The notes beneath the pieces were generated by a model. That model saw only the letters and a program-made list of their open reading frames with translations, was not told the DNA's origin and did not search any database. From contig BSYO01000004.1 in the NCBI GenBank assembly GCA_033239525.1, positions 22,296,037-22,360,036 on the forward strand: a DNA stretch of 64,000 nt, read 5' to 3'. The DNA is from Nepenthes gracilis. Its lineage: Eukaryota; Streptophyta; Magnoliopsida; Caryophyllales; Nepenthaceae. Position numbers and translations under genes: made by a program. Shown piece by piece: positions 48,991-61,560 of the stretch (its first letter is position 1; the number at the start of each line of letters is the position of its first letter).

Positions 48991-51900
48991 ATGCCGCGTT
49001 TCAATGGGGGCATCTGCTACTTGTTTCAACTCATACCGGCAACTCCATTGTTCACTGAAGACAACGGAAAATCTCTCTCTGTTCTAAGCCAATCCATGTG
49101 TCTCCAACTCCTCTTTACCTTCTCTTTCCTTTCAATTTCCCTCTTCTTTTACTTCTCTCTTTGCAGAAGGCTTAAGAGGCCCGAGGAACCTCAATCGCAT
49201 GACCCAGATAGAACTTCTCTCTCAGCCCTGAAGCTCTCTCTCTCCAAAATCACCGACAAAACCCTTCTAACGCATGAGCCCAATTCGATCCGATTGTCCC
49301 AAACGCTTCTACTACAGCTCTTGCCTTCCAATTCCCCCAGATGGGGCGGTCTGTTTTCCTCTGTTCGAGGCTTTGACGACTCAGCTGTTTCGGGGTCGGA
49401 TTCGGCCGATTCGGGCGTGGATTGTGCTGCGAAGAATGAGAGGCTGGGAGAAATGAGGAGGAAGAAGAAGAGGGCGAAGAAAAAGAAGCAGAGCTCGTCC
49501 GATTTGGCAGATTTGCAATCGGAAGATGGGGGTGAAAGGAGAAGAGTGGAGGAGGAACCAGGTGTGAAGAATAAGGATGAATTGATTTGCTTTTATCCAT
49601 TTACGTCGTCATCGACGAAGACCCAGAGGAAGATAAAGCAACAGTATGACGAGCTTGTGAAGTCACATGAGTCTAGTGGATTGACATTGTCTCAGGTTTC
49701 TATTCATTCACCAATTTCCATAACCCGCTCTTGCATTGAAACTTTGTCACCGATAAGTTTTTGTCAGCATAGCTTTTGTTTGAAAAAATTCATGTATTGG
49801 AGTTCATCCTCTAGGATGTTAACTGTTGATGAATAAATAAAGTTTACCTGTAGGTTGATGACCACTTTTTCCCCCCTTCTATTGTAATGCAGGTTGGCCA
49901 GTTTGTTAATTGTCTTGTTGATGCCAGGAATGAGCTGCAAAGCAAGTAAGTCTTATAAATTGTGACCTGGAAAGGTTCATATTATACCTTTAGCTAGTTC
50001 TACAACTGGCTTCGCGTTGTGAATATTCCAATACTTTGTTGGTGAGGATATTCACCATGAGAAATTGGACCAGTGGAATTATAAGATGAGTCTAACATGA
50101 TTTCATAATTCGTAATAATTTAAGTAGTCTAAGTTGTCATGTTGAAATTCTCACGATTATGAGAGAGGATAAAATGGAAAGACCTTGTCAGAGCTGTACT
50201 TTGTTGGGTTCAGACCAAACAGAAAGAGGTGATAGGTTATTCACAATAAATTGAGCCTTTTGGTGATAAAAGATTATCTATTATGACCTGGAAAAGTCAT
50301 TAGGCAAGGTTGTGTGCTGCTAGCCTCTTCCAAGAACCCAATTCATGAACTTTGTGTGTAGTCGTTCTTTCTGCTGTTCACTGTTCCGGTTGTCAAACGC
50401 AGTGTTTGTGATTGCAATGTACTTGAAATCTTAAGGTTTCTGAAGGCTTCTAGATGCTATGACTCCTTCTTACATCTTCCTTCTATTAGAATTCATTTCC
50501 TCCCTTTAATTATTTCAATACCAGAAGATTGTTAATTCCAAGAACTGTAGGATGCAATTAAAAAAGGAAGCAATTTGAGGCAGGGTTGTTTTTAGCATTC
50601 CTGGTCTCTAACCGTCCCGAAGTAAAAAAAAAATGTCTTTGAACATCCATGCATCAATAAAACTGTGGAAAACCTGACCAGGGCTTAGCATGTCCAGGGC
50701 TCACCTTCCCCCAACCACTCCTTTATCTTACCTATCAATCGGCATGTTGCCTATGGGAAAAAAAGTTCCTTTCTGATAGGTGTTTAGAAGGAAGTAGAAA
50801 ATTTAAGGCATGAAAATTTTCATGGCAGATAGCAGGTATCACTCAACATACATTTAAATAAGATGGGCATGTAGGAATTATCAGCAAAGAACGAAGTGTT
50901 GAGAAAAAAATAGCTGGTGGGAGGGCCTAGGCTGGGGCCTGGGTTGGTTATGTGGCAGGATGGAGTGATTCTATCTCCATCTTGCCCAATGTTGTTAAGG
51001 GCGCAAAGAGTCTACGGGACTTAGGCACATGCATGATAGAATTGAGGCGTCCTTCTATAGAATATGTATATAGGATGCTCTTATAATATATTCAATATTT
51101 AAAGCTAATAATAGAGTAAACAATACAAAAATTAGTTCTATTAACAATATAAAATATAGAAATTAATAAGTACACCGCACTATAAATAGGCAAGACTAAT
51201 AAAATTCATTGACAAATATAGAATATTGTTCTCAAGATACCCATAGGAGATTGTCATTATCCAAATAATCATTCTCATCATAGTCTCTATTCATTTTTCT
51301 AATCAACTAATTATTACTTTTATCAATTCGATTTTCAAAACACTAAGTATTGAAACTAACCTTTTGAATACATTGTGTAATTTGAAAAGAAACAATTTAA
51401 TTCTCTTTTTTTCATATATAAATCTTTGGAGGCATTCAAGACGTGCACATCTTAGAGTATGCCTTGTCTGGGCATGTAGCGGCACTAGGCTTTGAGCTCT
51501 GAGCAATCCTATTGATTTGTAAATTGCAATAAAGCCTGGTGAAATTGCCATTGTACAGCTGTTGAATTCCTCTCATTTGAATCAGATGGTAACTCTAGGT
51601 GTCTCTTGCAGATCTGATATTATCCAACGAAAATTCACAATAACCAAGGCTTTGTTATTGAAGGCAGATCGGTCCTCTTTTGACCGCCTTCGGCAGCAGG
51701 TTTGACATAGAACCTGTGCCTACTTCATTCTCATATGATTCCACATACCTTCAATATTGATGAATTGATCTGTTTCAGATATACAGGCTAGAGTTAGAGC
51801 AGAAGAGATTAGAAGAGGATGCATTTGTTTATAATTGGCTGCAACATCAGCTTAAGCTCTCCCCGGCATACAAGAAGGTAATTTTTATCAGTTAAAAACG

Positions 51901-53841
51901 GCATTGTATTTTACATTTCTGCTAGTTTATGGCAGCTATAGGCCTTGATTGGTTGAAAAAAAATTTTGCTCCTAGAATGGGTAACTTTCCGTGAACCACA
52001 GAAACCTCTTTGCAATTTGTATTGCGACTATCGTGATATATGAGCATCTTGTGCAATAGGCCAATTTTTATGTGAACTTTCTACTTTTCTTGTTTTCCTC
52101 TGTTCAACAGCTTGGTGGAAGTATTTTTTTTCGCTCAAGAGAGTAAAATATACTCTCACAAGTCACAACAAGAACTATGTCATCTCAAATCCCACTTGAT
52201 GGTATCTACTCCATGAATTCGCATCCGTTTTTTCTTTCCATTTTGTTTGATCCTCTAAAAATAGAAGTAGTTCCACTGCCTGTTTTATTACCATTTTTCT
52301 TTATTTTGTAGGCCTACCCATCATTTTGTTTTGCCTCTTAACTCCAAACAATATTTTTTTTACTTGTTTTTCATTTGGAGCTGTTAAGATCATCTTAAAT
52401 GTTATTGTTGCGTCTTTTATTCTATAAGAACAGTTGCGTAATTTATCTATTTTAACATCTCATTTTTGGTGTACTTATGACTGAGATAGAGCTAGTTTTA
52501 AGTAACTATCTCCTAGGCCAGCAAAAGCACCTCCAAACGGCTCAAACTATTCATGTGCCACCAAATTGACTACCATTGTAATGTGACATCTGTATTTTCT
52601 TTAAATGAAAAATGACTTCTGATTGCAACTAAACAGAAAAAATTGGAAAATTGTATTATTTCCATTGCATATTTTTTAATAGTTCAGTTAGTGTAAAGTG
52701 GCCATCTGTTAAGTCACAAAACAAACATTAAGTTAGAGTCAATCAGGCTCGATTGGCTTGCATACACATCACTAAATTAGAGACATAAATTGACCAAAAT
52801 TGTTTTGTTCTCGATGTATGAGGGTTTGAGTCAACCTGTTCGATGATTGTGTCAATTGTGTAAACCTGCAAAACTTCTTTGCGAGTATGAGTTTGAGCCA
52901 TGTTTTGGATTGTGGCTACTTTGCAAGATTGAGTGAGTCATGTTTGGGATCGTGCGGGAAATGTCGCCGTCTAATATTATGCTTTTGGATTCCATGGGAA
53001 ATGGGAATGGAAGTTCACTTGTGTCCCATACCCCCTCTTGACGAGAATCATTTTATCTTTGTTATAAAGGCTCTTATGAAGCAATTAATAATTCAACAGT
53101 TGTTAAATATTGACAAATATGTACCGGTATCGAGAGAACTCAATGCAAATATTTCTTGATATTGGAAAAATATACCGATAATTCACCTGATGCGGTTATA
53201 TTAGTTGTTTTTATTTTCTTCTATTCTCTTTTGGAAGCTTAATATCCGCATGTTTTAAAGATACACAAAGCTTTTAATAAGTCTGAATATACATATTTTA
53301 TAGATGTATAAAATATACATATATTAAAAATTGTATTTTTTATGAACCTAGAATGATTTTAAGATTAATTTTGATAAAATTGATTAAAATTACTCAAAAT
53401 ATGTAAATAAATGATTAAAAGACAGTCAAATTTTTGTATATAACTCACTTGGATATTATGACAAGATGGAAAAAAATTGTTAACTACATTTGATACTGTT
53501 ATATATAGCCCAATGTGGCCAATACTAATGTTAACGTTACCGATATTGATATTTTCTTTCATAGCACTATGTTATTTTGCATTTTCATGTGAAAACCTGG
53601 GAAATACTTGCATGCTGTTTACCCTTCATTCAATTGTACATCTCCCTGCCCGCTCTTGCTCTCGCTCTCTCTCATTAAATGGGTGAAATGGTCTTTCTCC
53701 TTGTTTCAGATGCTGGAGATCGGTGATTCCATGGAGTTGAAGGCCGAGTCTGGGAAGCCGATGAAAAACCCCGAAACAGAGCCCATGGACATCTCATTTG
53801 AGGAGTTTCTAGCTCAGGAAAAGAAGGATTCATTTTGGTAA
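48991..53841 (+). CDS. Conserved plant protein of unknown function: N-terminal membrane segment, polybasic stretch, coiled-coil C-terminus (5 exons)
   Basis: Exons 48991-49695, 49893-49945, 51612-51699, 51779-51877 and 53710-53841 join in phase to 358 aa. Residues 38-58 (LQLLFTFSFLSISLFFYFSL) are a hydrophobic segment followed by CRRLKR, like a signal anchor. An in-frame ATG at 49096 (residue 36) would place that segment right at the N-terminus and may be the real start. Residues 90-150 are Ser-rich and acidic in part. Residues 156-167 are strongly basic (RRKKKRAKKKKQ). From about 210 the protein is charged and helical: KTQRKIKQQYDELVKS, then FTITKALLLKADRSSFDRLR and LELEQKRLEEDAFVYNWLQ, then an acidic tail ending KKDSFW. 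The even spread of helical charge over four exons suggests a real, conserved coiled-coil domain. I recall similar uncharacterised plant proteins but cannot name a function. It could be an ER/envelope-anchored scaffold, or, if the hydrophobic part is not used, a nuclear protein. Confidence 0.85.
50985..51530. repeat. Dispersed repeat in intron 2 of the coiled-coil gene
   Basis: Starts at CAATGTTGTTAAGGGCGCAAAG and ends near GGCACTAGGCTTTGAGC. GTTAAGGCGCAAGGCGCC-like sequences of this kind are a common low-copy-similarity repeat in plant introns. No coding content. Confidence 0.4.
53060..53560. repeat. ATATTGG-family repeat in intron 4 of the coiled-coil gene
   Basis: Contains ACCGGTATCGAGAGAACTCA, GCCCAATGTGGCCAATACTA and ACCGATATTGATATTTTCTT, the last two matching the copy at 46880-47070. 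Confidence 0.6.
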
Positions 53842-54650
53842 ATATTTGTCATGTAATTAACCGTTGACGCCGATCACCTATTTGATGATCCGTTTATCGT
53901 CTGTAAAACCTGCAGGCAAAAACACGGGAAATCAAGATTATGTTCCAGCTAAAAGGTTTTTCTTTGCTTTTTTTGGCCGACTTTTGTCATCGACTTCATC
54001 CTCGGCAGCTTGTACATGCGAAGACGAAGCAACATCTTCGTTTTGGCAGTATTGGTAAACTGCATGAGCCTTCTTTGGGCCTTTTCTTCTGTTGAGAAGA
54101 ACGTTGGGAGATCACTTGACCTTCTTATCTCACACTTTAGGCTCTCTAACTTTATATATAATGTATCACTCTGTGCTTTTTTCCTGCTCCATAGACTCAT
54201 ATGACAGGTTTCATGTTGTTTTCTTTTTCGGTAAAATTACGGTAAACTTATAATATAAGTAATACTATTCTTTTACTTTCAGTTTATTTGACCCGGAAGT
54301 GCTTTATTTTGTTTATCAATAATTAAAAAAAATAGGTTGGTTGCGAAAAAACAGCTGATATTTTTTAACTATCATTTGGGAAAAACCCTTCTTTATCAAA
54401 AATTGTCAAATTATATTTTATATTTATTTATATTAAATTTGTTACAAATATATGTGATTTTACTTTATTTTAATTTTTTTATTTTCTTTCTGCACTAATT
54501 TTGTTAATTTTGGTGAAATTAGTGTATAGTTAAATGTATATATATTTTCTTTTATTTTAATATTTTTTCTCATTTTTCCTTGCACTAATTTCAAGAATGT
54601 TGATAATAATAAATAAATAAATATTATTTATCTTAATTAAAATATTTATA
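53842..54650. other. 3' UTR of the coiled-coil gene and AT-rich spacer
   Basis: 53842-54230 is moderately GC-rich and is probably the 3' UTR. The rest is AT-rich without recognisable features. Confidence 0.5.
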
Positions 54651-55275
54651 TTATATTTCAAAGTTATCCCTGATGAGGATGACAGAAATAAGCCGACTTA
54701 GTACGAAGGCTCACGAGTGGACAAAGGATCCAAATAATATTCTGCCCATATCAAGTCTTTTAGGCTTAGGTCCAAGCAACATTCCGATTTGTCCAATTAG
54801 GACGGCCTGTGATTTTCTTTCTGTGCGTTGAAACTACTTATTATAACTAACTGGTATAGTCTGACAGGTATTTTGAAAATATTTGACCGATTGTCACAAA
54901 AATGGCAACAACAGCCAGAGTGGATCTCTTTCCAAATGAAACTTCTCGATTAGTTACGGTTGCCATAATCATTACCCTAATCCTTGTGACAACTTACCAA
55001 ATTTACATGGACAACTCTTAGCTAACCCCAGGGTGCCAAGTAGTGCTAAGTTGGTTCCATGGACAAGGAGAAGCACTCAAGAGCTTACAGAGGGACAACA
55101 TTATACCTAGAGACCATCCAAAGAAGTTCCTCACAACTTTTATTCCCTCGATTTTAAAATTGCTTAATGTCAAGCATAACCTCCGAGTCGCACTCAAACC
55201 TTAGACTCTTGTATCATTATGCATAACTCGCATCATTGTATCTTTTAGTCTTTTTAATGAAGATTACTGATTTAA
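54651..55275. repeat. GC-richer block, possible LTR remnant
   Basis: A compositional island in AT-rich DNA. It has an LTR-leader-like style (TGATGAGGATGACAG near 54672, long unstructured C/A-rich stretch, CTTAGACTCTTGTATCATTA near 55200) but no defined ends, target duplication or protein domain. Confidence 0.3.
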
Positions 55276-56590
55276 ACGTTAAATAATAAATTAGGGAGCA
55301 AGTCTTGACAATCTTCTGACATCTTATTTTTAGTGATAGAGTATAGGATCCAGGTTATAAAAAACAGAGACCGGACCTATTTAAACTTAACTCGCCGTAA
55401 AAAATCAAATGGCATTCTAATCCGCCAAAATCTATAACGCATCAAACTCAAATCTTAAAAATATTGAAGTAGAACCATGTGGTATCAAAATTAAAAAATA
55501 AATAAAACTTAAATATAAAAATATAATAGAAAATAATTTTAATATTTTAAATGTATTATTTTGTGATTTTTTTCTTATTTTAATAGAATTTTTTATATAA
55601 AAATTACGTATTATTTTATTATTTGTAATTATTATATATTTATTATAAATTATTATTTATTTTTTTACAATTCAAATAAATGGCTAAAGTCATAACAATC
55701 ATGTCATATTTTCTTTAGCATATCTTATGATTTTTTTCATCAAATTATGGCCAATTTATATTTTTTTATAATTATTTTTTTCATTTTAAATTTTAAATTA
55801 AAAAAAAAGCTTGCCATATTTTTTTAATTAAATAATCTCCCAAAAAATCTTTAATATAAAAAGTGAAAGTAAATATAATCCTTAATTGAGATACTAGAGG
55901 GTGACATAACTTTATATATTATATTTATATAATAATCAGATATATATAATTTTATTTTTATTTTATATAAATATAAATTTTATAATTTAAATATATTTCA
56001 CAATCAAATACTTTAATACTATACAATGATTTAGCTGTCAATGATCTATTTAATTCTAGAATAATAAATTATAAAAAAATAAAAGTAATGTTATATGTTA
56101 ATTTACTTAAAAAATTAAAAGAAAAAAATAAATAAACTATAAAAAGTGAATATTGATTTTTTAAAAAATACATATAAATACTTATATATATAGTATATCT
56201 TATGATAACGAAGACAAAAATAATTATTAAAAAGAATTCATAAATTAAGGATTTTAAGAGATTAAAAAGAGATTATTAGAAGATTCAGGTGATAAATAAA
56301 TAAAGAAATGACTTAACTTATATGACAGTAAAACTACTAACTAAAATATAAATATTTATTCGGTCTTAATAAATCATAAAAATGACTGTAAATATAACAA
56401 TCATGGATCTACCTTTATAATTCTCTAAATTATAATAATTAATTTAATGTACGTTTTTCAACGACTCTAATATAAAATTAATCAAATAATAAAAACATAA
56501 TTTTAAAAAAATAAATAAATTTAATCATAACCATTGACTTGAAAATCGACTGATAAATCCTTTCCCTCCCCTCTTCCTCCCACGGCGAAG
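55276..56590. other. AT-rich spacer and 5' region of the TBL gene
   Basis: Very AT-rich. A short C-rich leader (56560-56590) precedes the TBL ATG. TATA-like words are too many to choose one. Confidence 0.5.
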
Positions 56591-59500
56591 ATGAATCTAC
56601 AGCTACCTTCAAACCCGCCACTGCAACTTGCCCTTGCTGCTCTTTCATTCCTCCTCCTCGTCGTAATTTATTGCAGATTCTCAAGCACCAATTTTTCTGA
56701 GTATCTGCTGAAGAATCCGCCATTAAAGACATCTTCATCAACAAGATGCGACCTGTTCACAGGAGAATGGGTTCCAGATCCAGAGGCGCCCTACTACACA
56801 AACTCGAGCTGCTGGGCTATCCATGAACACCAGAACTGCATCAAGTATGGAAGACCTGACGCTGACTTCTTAAAGTGGAGGTGGAGGCCTCATGGCTGTC
56901 ATCTCCTGATCTTTCATCCTCCTGAGTTTCTTCAAAATCTCAGAGACAAGTCTTTGGCTTTTGTTGGAGACTCTGTCGCCAGAAATCAGATGCAGTCCTT
57001 GATTTGCCTTCTCTCTCGAGTATGCATTTACATCGACCAATATATCAACAAATATATATTATTATTAAACATTTCATTATCAATATTTTTTCATGTCTTA
57101 ACAAAATTACGATATATTATCGTACGATTGATATGTCAAGATATATCAATCAATATTTAAAATAATATCATATATTTATTTATCACCTTATAAATTACAG
57201 ACTTCTTTTTATTTGATATATAAAATATTGATATATTTATAATTAATATTAATATTTTTATTTATAATATGTTTATTCTCTTTTAAATTAATTTTTATTA
57301 ATATTATTGACTTAAGATAACATAAATTAATTTGTGATTATAAATTTAGTTTCTATATTGCCTACTTTGACTTATAAAAGTGAATAGTTTTAATTAAAAA
57401 ATGAACTCTTATATGTCCATGTTCTTGTTAAATTGATGTTTGGTAGTCACATTAAGGAAGAAGTTTTTATTTAAAGAACGACGGAGAGTGATATTTGATA
57501 TAAACATTGTAAAAATAAAAATAAAAAATTGCTTAGGAAATTATTATATTTTTTAAAGTTATAATATAGAATTAAATATTACAAGCCATTTGAATTTATA
57601 TTCTTTCTTTTAAAAATAAAAAATAAAATCAATTTTCATCTATTTACTATTATCTTTCTTTTTATAGCAATTGTAGAATTATTTATTAATAATTTATTAG
57701 CGATTTCTCTTAACTTAAATTATTTTAAAAAAACATTTACAAAATTAAAAATGCATCTAATTTTGTCGAGAAAAGCTGTCTCTCAACCTTACACACATGA
57801 TAGGCAGTTATGAGTTGTTATGTTATTTATATAATAAGAAAAAGGCCGATTTATCAGTTAATTAAACGTCATTTTTTAATAAAAATTAAATATATTAAAA
57901 ATAATTTTTAAATAAATTATAATAAAATTATATAATATTATAATAAATTATTAATGCATGGCGCATTATTTTTACAAAATAGTTGTTGATTTAAAATTTT
58001 GAAAATTTTATACGGTTTCGATTAAAAGCAGTCAGTTAAATGCTTTTAATTATAATTCAAAAGGAGTTTAAATCACTAAAATTTATGAAAAATAAAACGT
58101 CAAAAAAGTTACATCTATTCAACATTAACAAAAAATAAAATAAAATAAAAATAATAAAAATAACGCTTATTGTAGACTTAATGGAGTAAATACCATCACT
58201 TATGGCTAAATAAAATTCATTGAATAAAAATTAAATTATAGCAATTTTAAGATATAAAAAATTTATATATAATATACATATTAAAATATTAATATTTAAT
58301 TTAATAAAAAAAAATTAAAAATTTTATCTGTTAAATTTATATAAGCCTAGTAATTATTTTTTATATATTTTATATGAATAATACTGCAAAAACATCTTAT
58401 AGATATTTTTGAGATAAATTTATATAATAAAACGTATTATTTATTATTTTTCCATAAAAACGTATTACAAATAAATGTTTTAGTGCATGTGACTGCTGAC
58501 ATTAAAAAAAAATTATAAAATCGTAAATATAAACCTTAATTAAATATTTAAATAATATTAAAAAAAACTAAATATGAATATAAATAAATAAATATATATA
58601 TTTATATATATTTAAAAAAGCTAAAATGCCAAATATATGTAAGAAGAAAACTCATTGAGAAAACAATTTTATATCAACTATTATTTATTTTTTATATAAT
58701 AAAAAATATATAACACAATATTAAAATAGCAAAATTCTATTATTAAAAATTTATTCAATTAAATAATAAAATTTATCTCTTTAAGAGACGGAACCTTTTT
58801 TATTTGTGAGAGAAAGATGTAACCTCTTGTGAGATGGGGGCGCTTAATTTTTTGAAAATTTAAAGCGATTTGTTATTTATATTTTAATATTTTATTTTTA
58901 AATAAATAATTATAATTTAATTAATTTTTAAAATAATTAGATTTTAATTATTTATTTAAAAATATATAATTAAAATCTCGAAAATAGTTATTATTATATA
59001 TATACATAATTATTTATGCGTTTCATTTCCAGGTGGAATACCCTGTAGATATTTCAAACACGCCAAACGACTACTTCAGACGCTGGAAATACAGAAGCCA
59101 TAACTTTACCCTAGCAGCATTTTGGCCTCCATACTTGGTGAAATCAAGAGAGGATGATCCGAAAGGTCCAAGAGGGAACGGCCTGTTCAGCATCTACCTC
59201 GACGAAGTCGACGAATCATGGACGACTGAAATCGACGAATTTGATCTCATCATCATCTCATCCGGCCACTGGTTTTTCCGATCTCTAATCTACCACGAAA
59301 ACCGCCGCATTACCGGCTGCCATTCCTGCGACAAACCAGATCTGACGGACTACGGGATGTCCTACGCGTACCAGAGAATTTTCTGCACCGCTTTTTCGGC
59401 CATTCTCGGTCGAGAGAAATTCAAACGCACGGTTTTCCTGAGAACGTTCGCGCCTTCGCACTTCGAAGGCGGAGATTGGAACAGTGGGGGGAATTGTTTG

Positions 59501-59848
59501 AGAAGGCGGCCGTGGAGGAGCGGCGAGAATAATTTGTCCGGAGTAGACTTGGATATGTATTTGGCTCAGGTGGCGGAGTTCGCGGCGGCGAAGACGGCGG
59601 GAAAGAAAAGACGGGTGGAGTTTAGGTTGATTGATGTCACGAGGGTTTTGCTACTGAGGCCCGACGGTCACCCTGGGAGGTACGGACACTGGGCTCACGA
59701 GAATGTGACTCTGTATAACGACTGTGTGCATTTGTGCCTGCCTGGGCCTATTGATGCTTTGAACGATTTGTTTCTTGAGATGCTGCGACACCCAGATTTA
59801 AATCAGCGAAAATTTTGTAATATTCAATTAAAACATATATTTAAATAA
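56591..59848 (+). CDS. TBL: TRICHOME BIREFRINGENCE-LIKE polysaccharide O-acetyltransferase (2 exons)
   Basis: Exons 56591-57019 and 59033-59848 join in phase 0 to 414 aa. Residues 11-27 are a type II membrane anchor for the Golgi. The plant-specific TBL domain starts at [19 protein letters not shown] (53-71) and contains [17 protein letters not shown]. The GDS esterase motif is [10 protein letters not shown] (G126-D127-S128). The second catalytic motif DxxH is D373-C-V-H376, followed by CLPGPID. TBL proteins transfer acetyl groups to wall polysaccharides from an acetyl donor; the sequence style resembles the TBL19-27 group, some of which acetylate xyloglucan, but the substrate here is inferred. 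Oddity: the nearly invariant HWCLPGxxDxWN motif reads [12 protein letters not shown], with both Trp codons (TGG) replaced by Leu (TTG). Nucleophile Ser, Asp and His remain. The C-terminus after LEMLR has about 20 extra residues rich in Asn/Gln/Lys. Confidence 0.94.
57020..59032 (+). other. Intron of the TBL gene
   Basis: 2.0 kb, GTATGC donor, extremely AT-rich. About 57030-57200 holds an ATATTGG-family remnant (TAACAAAATTACGATATATT, GATATGTCAAGATATATCAA). Nothing else recognised. Confidence 0.8.
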
Positions 59849-60239
59849 TATTATTAATTATCAAAAGTTATGTAATAATTTTAAAATGTGTTTTTTATTG
59901 ATTATTGAGATATATAATAATTGTATATTTATCAAAGAATATGACACTTTTTTTATGTATTGTATAATTTTTCGTTAATTAGATAATAAATGGGCATTGG
60001 TATTATTTGCCATGCAAGTCTTATAAGAATTATAAGCTTTATGTTTTCAAATTTATGGTACTTAAAACGCAAAATTTTGCATATGGAATAGTAACCTTTA
60101 GCTCTATTAAGTAGCCATTTTCATCCTAAGTTAAAGCAGTAATAAAAAAAAAAATGCGGCTTCAATATGTACTTTTTTTGATACATTAAAATTAAACAAA
60201 CCATGTATATGTTTAAAAATTTAATTTTCATTTATATTG
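59849..60239. other. 3' UTR of the TBL gene and AT-rich spacer
   Basis: AT-rich sequence between the TBL stop codon and the LTR. No other feature seen. Confidence 0.5.
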
Positions 60240-61164
60240 TGATGGGCATGGCCAAGGGCCCGCCCAAGAATTGAGTCCATCAATGAAGGAAGAACCAATG
60301 AGGTAGCCGACCCATGGTACGTCTTTTTGAGCCTAGGATCTAAGCTGCTAGCCAATCGGTTCCGTCGGGTCGACCCGAGACCATCTAGTGGGAAAACGAA
60401 TAATTAGGGTTAAAACCCGTGACGGCCTTCTCCAACTTTGTGGCCGACAACTTGTACAGAACAGCGCGCGGAGATGGGAGATGTTTGCCATAATTATTGC
60501 AACAGTCTGGTGAATATTCTTGGAATGGTGACTACAATCGCCCTCAAAATGGCAATAATGGCTTAGTGAATCTCCTCCAAAGACAACTGTCATAATGGAG
60601 GTGTCCAGAATCCCATCAAGGAAGAAAGGAATTCACCCAGCCAACCATGGATGCCATTTCCATCCTTCGCAATCCTCAGGACAGTTAAGCGGGTCTACAC
60701 GGGTAGCTGTTACCAACCGTGAGGTCCAATAAAGGTTAAATTGACTCCAAATGCTATAAATATTGCTCCATTTCAGTAGAAACAAAAAACTAGGAGAAAA
60801 TAATAGCAACCAAGAAATCACTCTAAGTGATTGAGCCTTCAAGCAACCAAGCTGCATCCGTTGAGGGGTGCCATCGCCGTCTGGTGTCCACTTATCTTGA
60901 GGATTTCAGAAGTCATTCACCTTCAAACGCATCCCTAGTAAACCATTTCTTTTCCTATTGCAATCGAGCCGATCTTGTACCCTTCTCCTTCTTGTGAAAG
61001 TGAGCACATTGGTAGAGAACTCAATGAATATTCCTTACTTTCCTCCATATGTAATGCCCGGCCAACACTCAAACCCCTCTCCCATAATATTAAAACGCAT
61101 TCTTAACATGGCAAAGATATCAATATTCTAAAATGTAATATATACCTCACTTAATATCCTAACA
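60240..61164 (-). repeat. 3' LTR of the Gypsy element
   Basis: On the + strand it starts TGATGGGCATGG and ends ATCCTAACA; in element orientation this is TGTTAGGAT...CCCATCA, with TG..CA ends. Purine-rich sequence (GAAAGTACGAAAAAGATAAG on the minus strand) lies directly upstream, where a polypurine tract is expected. The + strand, however, carries a CTATAAATA word at 60752-60760 followed by leader-like sequence, so orientation and limits are provisional. Confidence 0.55.
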
Positions 61165-61560
61165 GCTTATCTTTTTCGTACTTTCGTTCTCGGGCATGTG
61201 GTGGATTATTAACATTACCCCCCTCATCAACACTACCTTGTCCTCAAGGTTGAAAGAAGGAAATCTTGCATCACTTTGGCAGGGGTTCCCACGGCAAGAT
61301 ATATCAGGTGGGGCCGTAAGGTAAATCGCTACACAATCATCATTGTGGAAAACGTTGTGAATCCGGAACCACACAGGGAGCTCAAGCCAGATCTTATTTG
61401 TTGGACTAGCGCGTCGATGATTGGCGATGGTTGTAAAATCTCCCAACTCGAAATTCCTTCTCGATAGATGGGCATCTCGCGAAGAACTGGGGCCGAATCT
61501 ACTTTAGTTTGACCCATCGCGACCGAGGAACCGCCTTAAGAGGGAGGGGGAATGCGACAT
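61159..61560 (-). pseudogene. Gypsy integrase C-terminal remnant
   Basis: Minus-strand reading includes WLELPVWFRIHNVFHNDD, in the style of the integrase tail LP..ARIHPVFHVS, and FPSFNLEDKVVLMRGV, the usual end of this polyprotein. The reading ends in a stop at the LTR border. Confidence 0.65.

Noticed and set aside
49250..49600. 116-codon minus-strand frame opposite exon 1 of the coiled-coil gene
   Set aside because: It is the antisense of a supported exon; the composition mirrors the GA-rich Lys/Arg/Glu codons of the real frame.
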